A DNA stretch of 27,033 bases, taken from assembly GCA_902780985.1 (NCBI GenBank), contig CACZHN010000029.1, positions 1 to 27,033 on the forward strand, given 5' to 3'. The notes under the pieces were generated by a model. That model did not search any database. It was not told the origin of the DNA and saw nothing but the letters and a program-made list of their open reading frames with translations. Below, piece by piece: positions 6,723 to 15,155 of this stretch (position 1 is the stretch's first letter; every line of letters starts with the position of its first letter). The DNA comes from an uncultured Lachnospiraceae bacterium (GTDB lineage Bacteria > Bacillota_A > Clostridia > Lachnospirales > Lachnospiraceae). A program made the translations under genes and the position numbers.

Positions 6723-7865
6723 ATGGTAACGAACAACAAAGCGGATGTGGTCATCGTCGGTGGAGGAATCATCGGATGTGCCATCAGCTATTACCTCAGT
6801 AAGAGAGGAAAAAGCGTAATCGTTCTTGAGGGAAGCGATAATATCGGAAACGGAGGATCCTCAAGAAACGGCGGAGGCGTAAGACAGTCGGGCCGAGATC
6901 CGAGAGAGCTGCCACTGGCAATGTACGGAATTAAGGAGCTGTGGCCGGGGCTTTCGGAAGAACTGGGAGTTGACTGTGAATATCATAAAGAAGGAAATCT
7001 GAGACTCGGTAAAACACCGGAGCATCTGAAGATTTTACAGGGACTTACAGACAGAGCGGTGGCCTGTGGTCTTGATGTAAGGATGATCGATGCGGAGGAA
7101 ATTAAAAAGATCAATCCATATCTTTCGGATGAGGTTATCGGAGCCAGCTGGTGTCCTACAGACGGACATGCGAATCCGATGGTAACGACTCTCGCATTTT
7201 ACAAGAAGGCAAGAGAGAACGGTGTCAGATTCATAACAGGTGAAAAGGTTGAAAAGCTCAGAAAGGTTAAGGGAAGACTCCGGGAAGTATATACGAAGGA
7301 GAACCTGTACGAGGGTGAGTACGTAGTTGTAGCAGCAGGTTACGAATCGAGAGAAATCCTGGCAACCATCGGTGTGGATGTGCCGATGCATAAAGAGCTT
7401 TGCGAATGTCTTGTAACAGAGGCAGAGCCTCATATGTTCAACCAGATGCTGGGAACAGCGGAAGCCGATTTCTACGGACATCAGGCGGATCACGGATCAT
7501 TCGTATTCGGCGGTATGTCCGGTATGGAGCTTAACAACAAGGACATCGGACCTAAGAATTCACCAAGCAATTCGGCCATAACGGCACCTTGTATATGCCG
7601 AGGAATCATGAAGTATTTTCCGGCACTTGCAGATGCAAAGATCGTAAGAACATGGGCCGGTTATCTGGATATATGTCAGGACGGAGTTCCCGTTCTGGGA
7701 TTTGTAGACGAAGTTCCCGGACTTGTAGTGGCATGTGCCTTTTCGGGTCATGGATTCGGTATCGCTCCTGCGGTAGGTGAGCAGATGGCGATGCTGATAG
7801 ATGAAGGGCATACAACAGTAGATATTTCCGGATTACGTTACGGAAGATTCAAGGCTAAGATCTAG
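6723..7865 (+). CDS. DAO-type FAD-dependent amino/imino-acid oxidoreductase (HcnC/OoxB-like subunit)
   Basis: A 380-residue FAD enzyme of the D-amino-acid-oxidase/sarcosine-oxidase/glycine-oxidase superfamily, likely the subunit that oxidises the substrate C-N bond. The dinucleotide motif is VVIVGGGIIGCAISYYL with Gly13-Gly15 and Gly18, followed by Glu35 for ribose binding. SSRNGGGVRQ near residue 47 is the usual FAD-contacting segment. The C-terminal GLVVACAFSGHGFGIAPAVGE is the conserved FAD-closing motif. Length is normal and the frame is intact. An AGGAGG site precedes the ATG. With the three preceding Fe-S/FAD genes it forms a complete HcnABC-like set. Relatives act on glycine, D-amino acids, proline/hydroxyproline, sarcosine or opines, so the substrate stays open. 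Confidence 0.9.
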   Translation: MVTNNKADVVIVGGGIIGCAISYYLSKRGKSVIVLEGSDNIGNGGSSRNGGGVRQSGRDPRELPLAMYGIKELWPGLSEELGVDCEYHKEGNLRLGKTPEHLKILQGLTDRAVACGLDVRMIDAEEIKKINPYLSDEVIGASWCPTDGHANPMVTTLAFYKKARENGVRFITGEKVEKLRKVKGRLREVYTKENLYEGEYVVVAAGYESREILATIGVDVPMHKELCECLVTEAEPHMFNQMLGTAEADFYGHQADHGSFVFGGMSGMELNNKDIGPKNSPSNSAITAPCICRGIMKYFPALADAKIVRTWAGYLDICQDGVPVLGFVDEVPGLVVACAFSGHGFGIAPAVGEQMAMLIDEGHTTVDISGLRYGRFKAKI

Positions 7866-7903
7866 AATCTCGGAAATATAAACGGAAGAACGGAGGAAAG
7901 ATT

Positions 7904-8281
7904 ATGAACGTAGCAATTGAAGAATTATCAAAGGTTGAAATTATCACAAAGGAAGCTAAGGTGGAAGAACTTATATCGGAGTTCGGAAAGTTCGGTATCA
8001 CAGGCATGACAATATACGATGCCATGGGATGCGGAGTACAGCTTGGAACACAGGAGTACGAAGCCGAGAAGAATAAAGCGCCGCAGCTTTTATCAAAGCA
8101 GGTTGTTATGGTCGTACTTCCTTCGAAGCAGGTTGATGAATTCCTGAAGTTTGTTGAGAAAGCACTTTACACGGGACATATCGGTGACGGAAAGATCTTC
8201 GTATCACCGGTCACAAATGCAATCCGTGTAAGAACGGGTGAAGAAGGAATGGACGCTCTGGTTGAGGGTGATCTGGATTAA
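7904..8281 (+). CDS. P-II-like nitrogen-regulatory protein with altered T-loop
   Basis: A 125-residue P-II (GlnB/GlnK) family protein. Conserved parts are GITGMTIYDAMGCG, the B-loop TGHIGDGKIFVSPV and the C-loop IRVRTGEEGMDAL, so nucleotide binding is plausible. The T-loop has canonical length, but the position of the uridylylated Tyr51 appears to be Lys (GTQEYEAEKNK), and the GHTELYRG-type sequence is lost. Control by GlnD-type uridylylation is therefore unlikely. It sits between the oxidoreductase genes and an APC permease; by analogy with GlnK-AmtB it may sense nucleotides or a metabolite to gate transport or the oxidase. That role is inference. Start supported by GGAGGAAAG before the ATG. 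Confidence 0.88.
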   Translation: MNVAIEELSKVEIITKEAKVEELISEFGKFGITGMTIYDAMGCGVQLGTQEYEAEKNKAPQLLSKQVVMVVLPSKQVDEFLKFVEKALYTGHIGDGKIFVSPVTNAIRVRTGEEGMDALVEGDLD

Positions 8282-8296
8282 AGGAGGAGACTGCGT

Positions 8297-9733
8297 ATGG
8301 AACAAAAGAAAGTAGGATTGGGCAGCGTAATAGCTACCGGAGTCGGACTGGTTGTTGCATCCAGCTGTCTGCTCACCCTGGGAATAGGAGCGGGAAGCAT
8401 CGGTACACCGTTTATCATAACCATGGCGATAGCGTGTGTCGTAAATATCTTAACACTGCTTTCCATAGCGGAACTGAATGCACTTATGCCGAACTTAACA
8501 GGCGGTCTGGCACAGTTTTCACTGGCCTGTGTGGGCCCCTTCGTAACCATAATCTGTATGGTAGGCGGATATATTCTCTGTAACTCACTGGCAGGCTCGG
8601 TTGAAGGAGCGGTATTCGGAAATGCATTTGCGGAAATGTTTTCAAGCACCGGAATCCCGGCCTGGGTATTTACCGTAATACTTATAACACTTCTGGTCAT
8701 CACCAACATGAACGGTGTGGATGTGTTCGTAAAGGTTCAGGATTTTGTAGCCTATGCACTTATCTTTTCATTGGTTGCCATGGGTGTCATGGGAGCCTTC
8801 GGACTCGGTACAGGTGAGATTGTTGAGCAGCCTGAAGCTCTTGCAACGGATTTTAAGAGTGTTACCGGACTTTGCGGAATTGCATTTTTCCTTTTCGTAG
8901 GTGGTGAGTATGTAGTACCGCTTAACAAGAACTGTAAGAATGCAAAAAGAGATATTCCTCTGGGAATGGTTATAAGTATGCTGATCATTCTCGGTATGCA
9001 GACATTCCTGACACTGGGATTCAAGAACTATACAAGCTGGGGCGACCTTACATCAAGCACAACACCTCAGATGTTTTACGGACAGGCTTTACTGGGACCT
9101 TTCGGAAGATACTGGATGCTTGTCATCACACTTCTGGCTGCTGTCAGCTCGGTTAACACGATCCTCGGTTCTCTGGCATACATTTTAATGGGTATGTCCA
9201 AGATCGGACTTCTTCCGGAGTTCTTCCAGAAGACCAACAAGAAGGGAGCGCCTTATGTAGGTATCCTTGTTGAAACCGCAATCTTCGTAGTACTGAACGT
9301 AACAGGACTTTCATCAACAGAGTCCATATCATATATGATCTCGGTTCTCGCGATACTTTGGATGATAAGTTACATCGTATCGAATATAAATGTAATCCTT
9401 CTCAGAAGAAGACTTCCGTCAGCACCGAGAAACTTTAAAACTCCTTTCGGATATACGGTTCCGATCCTCGGAATTCTGGGTTCGGCATACATGATCTACA
9501 GCATCGATCCGTCATGGGAAGTTAAGTTATCACTTTACAAGGTAGTACTTATAACATTGCTTGTACTTGGAATTTACGCATTTATCTGGGTAAAGACCAT
9601 GGTCAAGAGACCTCTCTTTAAGCCTTATGCGATCAAGGAAGTAATGGCAATGGAAAATGATTTATACACTAAGTATCACAGCCCGAAGAGGCACACAAAA
9701 TTAGCAACAGAAACAGTAGCAAATGCAAATTAG
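8297..9733 (+). CDS. APC-superfamily amino-acid/amine permease
   Basis: A 478-residue integral membrane transporter with about 12 hydrophobic segments. The start (MEQKKVGLGSVIATGVGLVVASSCLL) matches the first helix of the amino acid-polyamine-organocation superfamily with its unwound glycine-rich region. The conserved mid-protein region FVGGEYVVPLNKNCKNAKRDIPLG corresponds to helices 6-7 and the cytoplasmic loop of APC transporters. It probably imports the substrate oxidised by the upstream enzyme. The AAAGGAGG site overlaps the P-II stop region, so expression should be coupled. The hydrophilic C-tail (about 50 residues) is probably cytoplasmic and a possible contact for the P-II-like protein. 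Confidence 0.92.
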   Translation: MEQKKVGLGSVIATGVGLVVASSCLLTLGIGAGSIGTPFIITMAIACVVNILTLLSIAELNALMPNLTGGLAQFSLACVGPFVTIICMVGGYILCNSLAGSVEGAVFGNAFAEMFSSTGIPAWVFTVILITLLVITNMNGVDVFVKVQDFVAYALIFSLVAMGVMGAFGLGTGEIVEQPEALATDFKSVTGLCGIAFFLFVGGEYVVPLNKNCKNAKRDIPLGMVISMLIILGMQTFLTLGFKNYTSWGDLTSSTTPQMFYGQALLGPFGRYWMLVITLLAAVSSVNTILGSLAYILMGMSKIGLLPEFFQKTNKKGAPYVGILVETAIFVVLNVTGLSSTESISYMISVLAILWMISYIVSNINVILLRRRLPSAPRNFKTPFGYTVPILGILGSAYMIYSIDPSWEVKLSLYKVVLITLLVLGIYAFIWVKTMVKRPLFKPYAIKEVMAMENDLYTKYHSPKRHTKLATETVANAN

Positions 9734-9745
9734 GAGGATAAAATT

Positions 9746-10770
9746 ATGGGAGACACAAGAATAGATTTATGAACGGCAATTCTCACGGAACTATGATCAC
9801 ATTCCCTGATAATCCTCCGTTCCCTAACATGCCTAAGAGCGGTCCTGACCGTAGATTCATGGCCATGCCTGCATATGTAGGCGGTGAGACCGATATGGCA
9901 GGTATGAAATGGTACGGCTCAAATGTAGAGAACAGGGAAAAGGGTCTTCCGAGATCCATCCTTATGGTAATGCTTAACGACAAGGATACGGGTGCTCCTT
10001 TATCACTTATGTCGGCAAACCTTCTTTCGGCTTACCGTACTTCCGGTATTCCGGGTGCGGGTGTTAAGAATCTTGCCGTAAAGGATGCAAAGGTTCTCGG
10101 TATCGTAGGTCCCGGCGTTATCAATATCACAGCTATCGAGACTTTCGCAGCTCTCAGACCTACACTTGATACACTGAAGATCAAGGGACGTGGCAAGGCT
10201 TCCATCGACAGATGTATAGAGTTCGTAAAGGAAAAGCTTCCTCAGTTTACAACCATTCAGGTTGTGGATACTCTTGAAGAGTGTGTAAGAGATTCCGATA
10301 TCCTCAGTTTTGCAACATCAACTTCCATGGGTATGGACAGAAGCCAGTATCCGTTCGTAAAGGAGGAGTGGATCAAGCCGGGTGCTCTGTTCTGTGTACC
10401 GGGATCATGTGACTTCTCCGATGAATATATCTGCAGCGGCAAGGCAAAGCTTGTCTGCGATAACATAAAGCTTTACGAGGCATGGGCAGAGGAATATCCT
10501 TATCCGACATACAATCAGATCTACATTCCGGGATGTCTGTGGCTTGACCTTGTACATGACGGAAAGCTTACAAAGGATAAGATCATCAACCTCGGTGCTA
10601 TCCTTGCAGGTAAGGAAGAAGGAAGAAAGTCCGATGATGAAGTTATAATCTACTCCGTCGGCGGTATGCCTGTTGAGGACGTTGCCTGGGGCAAGAAGTG
10701 TTACGAGAAGGCTCTCAAGCTTGGTATCGGAACAAAGCTTAATCTTTGGGAAACACCGTACTTATTCTAA
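9746..10770 (+). pseudogene. Ornithine cyclodeaminase/mu-crystallin family enzyme, N-terminal deletion with frameshift
   Basis: An excellent AGGAGG (9732-9737) leads to ATG 9746, which encodes only MGDTRIDL and then TGA. A different frame opens at ATG 9769 (overlap ATGA) with NGNSHGTMITFPDNPP and continues as a full OCD-family body: Rossmann motif GIVGPGVIN near residue 114, VVDTLEECVRDSDILSFAT, and the C-terminal SVGGMPVEDVAWG. Relatives have roughly 40-45 more residues between an MGDTRIDF-like start and the NGNSHG segment, so about 120-140 nt (length = 1 mod 3) seem deleted. If reinitiation occurs at 9769, a 333-residue protein lacking the first helices and part of the dimer/substrate domain could be made. 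The family interconverts imines and amines (ornithine to proline, ketimine reduction), fitting the operon. Sequencing error is the alternative. Confidence 0.8.
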
Positions 10771-10790
10771 GTCGTTAAGTGTGATATAAT
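10762..10790 (+). promoter_or_regulatory. Extended -10 promoter for the methyltransferase gene
   Basis: TGATATAAT: a TG dinucleotide at 10782-10783 one base before a perfect TATAAT at 10785-10790, with a weak TTATTC at 10762-10767 (17-nt spacer). It overlaps the end of the cyclodeaminase remnant and lies 30 nt before the next ATG. No terminator is visible between the operon and this promoter. Confidence 0.65.
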
Positions 10791-10820
10791 CATTCCGTTG
10801 AATATATTAAGGAGAATGAT

Positions 10821-11474
10821 ATGTCACGGATTTACAGAGAAAACTCACGGAGGTTTTGGGATGATATTCATAAGGATTACGACAGGGCAACTATAAAGGT
10901 TGATGACTGGCTTGAGAGATTCGATGATATCATCATGAGCAGTTCGAAACCTATATTGGATCTGGGATGCGGCGGCGGAAATGACACCCTGTATCTTATC
11001 GAAAAGGGAAAAGAGGTTATAGCCTGCGATCAGTCCGAAAATGCTATCGCAAATATAATCAAGAATTTTCCCGAAGTTAAGGATACGCGTATCTTTAACA
11101 TGCTGGACGGACTTCCCTTTGAAGATGATTCTTTTGAGGTTATCATCGCGGATCTCTGCCTGCATTACTTTAACGAATCCGATACGAAGAAGATTCTTTC
11201 GGAGATACGCAGGATCCTCATACCGGGCGGAAATCTGATATTCCGTGTGAATTCGGTCAATGATGTAAATCACGGTGCGGGAGAAGGAAAAGAGATAGAA
11301 CATCATCTCTTCGAAATGAAAGACATGACCATCAAGAGATTCTTCGATGAAGAAGATATCAGATATTTCTTCGGAGATTTCGAGATAGAGTATTTAAACG
11401 AAGAGATAATGACCAGGTATAAAACCGAAAAACGTTTATTCAGAGTATGTGTAAAAAGCCCTGATGTTACATAG
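10821..11474 (+). CDS. Class I SAM-dependent methyltransferase
   Basis: A 217-residue cytoplasmic methyltransferase. Motif I (SAM-binding glycine loop) is ILDLGCGGGNDTLYL near residue 45, followed by the acidic end of strand 2 in VIACDQSENAI, motif II DGLPFEDDSFEVIIADLCLHYF and the post-motif IRRILIPGGNLIFRVN. This is the Methyltransf_11/25 type, usually acting on small molecules; the substrate cannot be read from the sequence. AAGGAG precedes the ATG. It has its own promoter and shares a terminator with the convergent ABC transporter, so it is a single-gene unit. Confidence 0.88.
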   Translation: MSRIYRENSRRFWDDIHKDYDRATIKVDDWLERFDDIIMSSSKPILDLGCGGGNDTLYLIEKGKEVIACDQSENAIANIIKNFPEVKDTRIFNMLDGLPFEDDSFEVIIADLCLHYFNESDTKKILSEIRRILIPGGNLIFRVNSVNDVNHGAGEGKEIEHHLFEMKDMTIKRFFDEEDIRYFFGDFEIEYLNEEIMTRYKTEKRLFRVCVKSPDVT

Positions 11475-11492
11475 TAGCATCAGAGCTTTTTT
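11455..11492. terminator. Bidirectional intrinsic terminator
   Basis: AAAAAGCCCTGATG and CATCAGAGCTTTTTTT form a stem around a TTACATAGTAG loop. A-tract on the left and T-tract on the right allow termination both for the methyltransferase (plus) and the convergent ABC gene (minus). The stem overlaps the last codons of the methyltransferase. Confidence 0.85.
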
Positions 11493-11498
11493 TGAGGT

Positions 11499-13247
11499 TT
11501 AAGCATCATCGCCTGTGACGGCAGAGCTCTGTATGTGATCCATACGGGCATAGCTTCCGCCCAGAGCGATAAGTTCATCATGAGTGCCTTCCTCGGTTAT
11601 ACGGCCTTCTTCGATAACAAGGATCTTATCCGCATTGCGTATTGTAGAAAGACGGTGCGCGATAGCGATAATGGTATGTTCGCCGGCTATCTGATTTATG
11701 GCTTTCTTAATCTGTTCTTCGGTTTCCACATCCACGGAAGCGGTGGCTTCGTCGAGGATGATGATCGGTGATTTTCTGAGTATGGCTCTTGCGATAGCCA
11801 CACGCTGTTTCTGACCGCCGGAAAGTCTGAGACCTCTTTCGCCTACCTGCGTATCATATCCGTCCGGCATGGCAAGGATTGTTTCGTGTATATTTGCGGC
11901 TTTCGCGGCTTCCTGTATTTCCTCCAAAGAAGCATCCGGTACGGCGTAGCCGATATTCTCCGCGATAGTTCCGTTAAAGAGAAATGTATCCTGAAGCACG
12001 GGAGATATGTTCTGTCTCAGGCTTTCAAGAGTTACATCGGATATATCGTGACCGTCTATACGGATATGACCTTCAGTCGGTTCGTAGAATCTGGATATAA
12101 GCTGAGTTAGTGTGGTCTTTCCGACACCGGTAGGACCTACGATGGCCAGCATCTTTCCAGGTGCACACCGGAAGGAAACATCATTCAGTACGGGAACATC
12201 ATCACTGTAGGAAAAGCTTACATTTTCAAAACATACATCTCCGCTGACATTATGAAGCGGTATGGCATCACTCTTATCCTGTATCTCACAAGGAGTATCG
12301 AGAATGGCGATAACTCTTTCGGCTCCCGCCATGGACTGCTGCATATTTTCGAGAAGTGTAGCCATTCCCGTGATCGGTCCGTAGAAAAGACTCATGTAAA
12401 GAAGAAATGCAACGATATCTTCAACATTCAGTCCCTGCTTATAGGCCAGAAGACCGCCGTATCCCACAACCAGAATTGTTCCCACGGAAGATATGAATTC
12501 TACCGACGGATGAAATACCGCACTGAGTTTAAGGGCATGGAGCATGGCTTTTACGTGATCGAAATTACGTTCGTCCACCTGCTCTGTTTCATAGGATTCA
12601 CGGCCGAAGGACTGGATCTCCTGAACACCCGACAGGTTATCCTGAAGCTTTCCGTTCAGCTCACCCATTTTCTTCTGGGATATGCGGAAGTAAGGACGTA
12701 CCTTCTTGGAAAAGATGACACCCGACAGAAGAATCAGCGGGATCGGTGCGCAGGTGATAAGAGCCAGCTTCAGGTTGATCACCAGCAGCACTATCAGAAC
12801 ACCGAAGAAGGTTATAAAGTTTGTAATTGTATCGGGAATGATATGGGCATATAATAATTCGAAATCCCTGGTATCGTTTACCACACGGCTCATCAGGTCA
12901 CCGGTCTGCTTATCGTGAAAGTATCCCAGATGCATGCGCTCCAGTTTGTCATAGACCTTCGTACGCAGATCGCCCACCAGATACCAGGCTGCTTTATGGG
13001 CAAGGTAATTGCTGAGGAATCTGAAGAGTATTCTGGAAAGATACAGTACGACAAGTATTGTCGTAAGAAATCCTATGCGTCGCATGCCTGCTTCATCCAC
13101 GCCACGCTCCACGATTCCCGTCATGGAGGAAAGGACTTTCGGAGCGGTCAGGTTGACTGCGGTGAGAAGCAGAGTGGAAAGAATTGCGATCACATATAAG
13201 GTTTTATATCGAATGGCCTCACGGCTGAGGCGCCAAAGCATTTTCAT
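11499..13247 (-). CDS. ABC exporter half-transporter, fused permease and ATPase (MsbA/BmrA type)
   Basis: A 582-residue type IV ABC exporter: six membrane helices (about residues 15-300) followed by the nucleotide-binding domain. Visible motifs are Walker A GPTGVGKTT (from residue 371), Q-loop SPVLQDTFLF, signature LSGGQ, Walker B IIILDEAT and H-loop AHRLST, all intact, so it should be active as a homodimer or with a partner elsewhere. It is transcribed alone on the minus strand; AGGAGG lies 7 nt before the ATG. Likely role: efflux of lipid, peptide or drug; substrate unknown. A TATCCT-like -10 in the 13248-13330 gap is too weak to call. Confidence 0.93.
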   Translation of the reverse strand: MKMLWRLSREAIRYKTLYVIAILSTLLLTAVNLTAPKVLSSMTGIVERGVDEAGMRRIGFLTTILVVLYLSRILFRFLSNYLAHKAAWYLVGDLRTKVYDKLERMHLGYFHDKQTGDLMSRVVNDTRDFELLYAHIIPDTITNFITFFGVLIVLLVINLKLALITCAPIPLILLSGVIFSKKVRPYFRISQKKMGELNGKLQDNLSGVQEIQSFGRESYETEQVDERNFDHVKAMLHALKLSAVFHPSVEFISSVGTILVVGYGGLLAYKQGLNVEDIVAFLLYMSLFYGPITGMATLLENMQQSMAGAERVIAILDTPCEIQDKSDAIPLHNVSGDVCFENVSFSYSDDVPVLNDVSFRCAPGKMLAIVGPTGVGKTTLTQLISRFYEPTEGHIRIDGHDISDVTLESLRQNISPVLQDTFLFNGTIAENIGYAVPDASLEEIQEAAKAANIHETILAMPDGYDTQVGERGLRLSGGQKQRVAIARAILRKSPIIILDEATASVDVETEEQIKKAINQIAGEHTIIAIAHRLSTIRNADKILVIEEGRITEEGTHDELIALGGSYARMDHIQSSAVTGDDA

Positions 13248-13350
13248 AAATCAGCCTCCTAATCGGTACAGGTTTCATCATAGATTAGGATAAGCCATGC
13301 ATGTGATAAATAAAAGAATATAATTATTATCTTTTGACTGTTTTTTGCGG

Positions 13351-13356
13351 TATAAT
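13351..13356 (+). promoter_or_regulatory. -10 element of the HD/YdcF transcription unit
   Basis: A perfect TATAAT. A TTGACT lies at 13334-13339, but only 11 nt upstream, too close for a normal -35; at 17-18 nt there is only a weak TTATCT/TATCTT. Start of transcription would be near 13363. Confidence 0.45.
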
Positions 13357-13459
13357 TTCGAGAAGTACAAAGTATAAGGACGGCGGTTATGCCGATTCTT
13401 ATCAGATGACAAAAATGTTATTAATGAGTCACTTTAGAGTAAGATTGGCGGAATATACT

Positions 13460-14023
13460 ATGATCATAGATGAAGCAAAATTATACATAACAGAATTATT
13501 CAACGGAAATGCTGATGGTCATGACACAGAACACTCGATGCGTGTCTATAAAAATGCCATGGAGATTGCGAAGGGTTATCCCGAGGCTGATCTCTCAGTC
13601 ATAGCACTGGCGGCACTGCTCCATGATGCGGACGATCACAAATTGTTTGATCATGAGAATAACGAGAATACGCGGGAGTTTCTGAAAACCCGGAATGTGG
13701 ATGAAGAAGTGACGGAAAAGATCTGCGAAGTGATCAATGCGGTTTCTTTCAGTAAGAACCGGGGCAGAAAACCCGATACCATCGAAGGGGCTATAGTGCA
13801 GGATGCGGACAGGCTGGATGCCATGGGCGCGATCGGTATAGCCAGAACATTTGCCTACGGCGGAAAGCACGGCCGTACACTGGAAGACTCGGTGCAGCAT
13901 TTCTATGATAAACTTCTGGTGCTGAAGGAGAATTTAAACACTCCGGAGGCGAGACGGATGGCCGAAGTAAGACACGGCTTTCTGGAAGAATTCATTGAGG
14001 AGTGGAAAAGGGAATGCTGGTAA
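13460..14023 (+). CDS. HD-domain phosphohydrolase
   Basis: A 187-residue HD-superfamily metal-dependent phosphohydrolase of the YedJ/YpgQ type. Metal-binding residues are in GHDTEHSMRVY, LAALLHDADDHK (His55-Asp56) and IVQDADRLDAMG (a late Asp). Relatives hydrolyse nucleotides; the substrate here is unknown. I chose ATG 13460 (MIIDEAKLYITELF) because the family begins there. The frame stays open to 13334, and ATG 13406 is an alternative that overlaps the stop of a tiny upstream ORF (ATGA). The 3' end overlaps the next gene by 10 nt, indicating translational coupling. Confidence 0.87.
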   Translation: MIIDEAKLYITELFNGNADGHDTEHSMRVYKNAMEIAKGYPEADLSVIALAALLHDADDHKLFDHENNENTREFLKTRNVDEEVTEKICEVINAVSFSKNRGRKPDTIEGAIVQDADRLDAMGAIGIARTFAYGGKHGRTLEDSVQHFYDKLLVLKENLNTPEARRMAEVRHGFLEEFIEEWKRECW

Positions 14024-15051
14024 TACAGATTGTAGCTTTTATAATGGCAGTTGTATGCTGGTCGATATTCATACATATGTTCAGAAAGGACAGAAGCAGA
14101 TATCGCAACTGTTATGTGCTTTTTGCAACGCTGATAGTAACTATGATGTTTATATGTGTCGCAACGGGAGAGGACTACGTGATGCATGTATTCTTCATAA
14201 TGCTCATGGCGGTGATAATCTTCCTTCTTGTGGTTCCTTTCTTTTTCATCTTCAACGGTATCGTAATGATAAGAAAAGAGGGAAAACATCTGGCACATAT
14301 GCTTTCTCTGGCTCTGGGAATAGCGATATTCCTGGGTGAGGTGGTAACCTTTGTTCAGGTACTTATATATTCGACGTTGTCATGGGAAGAGATCGATAAG
14401 TATTCGAGTTCCGTAATATCTCTTCTGCTTCTGATATTCAGTATGACTGTTATCTACGGATCCATGGAGTTTCTGGTATTTATGATCTACATCCTGTTTC
14501 TTCAGATCATTCCGAAGAGGAGGGATTTTGACTATGTGGTAATCCATGGTGCGGGACTTCTCAGAGGAGACAAGGTTTCGAAACTTCTCAGTGACCGTAT
14601 AGATAAAGCGATAAGTATATACAATAAAGCTCCGAATAAACCGAAGCTTATTCCTTCCGGCGGAAAGGGCGATGATGAGACCATATCGGAAGCCGAGGCT
14701 ATGAAGAGATATCTTCTTGAAAAGGGTATTCCGGAACAGGATATAATCTTAGAGGACACATCGGCAACAACTTTTGAGAATCTGAAGAACTCAAAAGCGA
14801 TAATCGACAGTGGATGGGGAAGCAAAAATACAGCCCTTGTGACAAGCAATTATCACGTATACAGAGCTCTCAGATATGCTCGTAAGATCGATCTTAAGTG
14901 CACGGGAGTAGGAAGCCGCGTGGCATTTTACTATTGGCCGAGTGCACTTATACGTGAGTTTATAGCTATTATGACAGAGAAAAAACATGCCGTGCTTTTT
15001 TTGGGCGGATGGCTCTTTATGGCAGCTTTAATGTTTATGGCATGGAGATAA
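14014..15051 (+). CDS. YdcF/SanA/ElyC-family (DUF218) membrane protein
   Basis: A 345-residue protein with several N-terminal membrane helices (first ~165 residues) and a C-terminal DUF218 domain. Recognisable blocks are DYVVIHGAGL, LIPSGGKGDDETISEAEAMKRYLLEKGIP, LEDTSATTFENLKNSK and ALVTSNYHVYRALRYARK, the conserved pattern of this family. Members are linked to cell-envelope permeability and possibly carrier-lipid metabolism; the biochemical reaction is not well settled. Start ATG 14014 is favoured over GTG 14002 because GAGGAG at 13997-14002 is well spaced from it. Co-transcribed with the HD gene and ends in a strong terminator. Confidence 0.85.
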   Translation: MLVIQIVAFIMAVVCWSIFIHMFRKDRSRYRNCYVLFATLIVTMMFICVATGEDYVMHVFFIMLMAVIIFLLVVPFFFIFNGIVMIRKEGKHLAHMLSLALGIAIFLGEVVTFVQVLIYSTLSWEEIDKYSSSVISLLLLIFSMTVIYGSMEFLVFMIYILFLQIIPKRRDFDYVVIHGAGLLRGDKVSKLLSDRIDKAISIYNKAPNKPKLIPSGGKGDDETISEAEAMKRYLLEKGIPEQDIILEDTSATTFENLKNSKAIIDSGWGSKNTALVTSNYHVYRALRYARKIDLKCTGVGSRVAFYYWPSALIREFIAIMTEKKHAVLFLGGWLFMAALMFMAWR

Positions 15052-15055
15052 CTTT

Positions 15056-15085
15056 CCGGGCAGCATGGCTGCCCGGATTTTTTTT
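15056..15085 (+). terminator. Strong intrinsic terminator
   Basis: CCGGGCAGC-ATG-GCTGCCCGG is a perfect 9-bp stem, followed by A and eight T residues. It closes the HD/YdcF unit. Confidence 0.92.
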
Positions 15086-15086
15086 G

Positions 15087-15115
15087 TTGACACAGGATGA
15101 TTTACGATGTATCAT
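15087..15115 (+). promoter_or_regulatory. Sigma-A promoter of the small membrane protein gene
   Basis: Perfect TTGACA at 15087-15092, 17-nt spacer and TATCAT at 15110-15115. It begins one base after the T-run of the preceding terminator. Confidence 0.8.
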
Positions 15116-15155
15116 ATTATCATTATGATAATAAGAAACAAGGAGGAGGCATCCT

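Noticed and set aside
12252..12854. A 200-codon plus-strand frame opposite the ABC exporter
   Set aside because: Shadow of the exporter gene; no ribosome site, no motif, and composition follows the antisense of its codons.
13334..13356. TTGACT and TATAAT as a standard promoter pair before the HD gene
   Set aside because: The spacer is only 11 nt, too short for sigma-A; only the -10 was kept as a feature.
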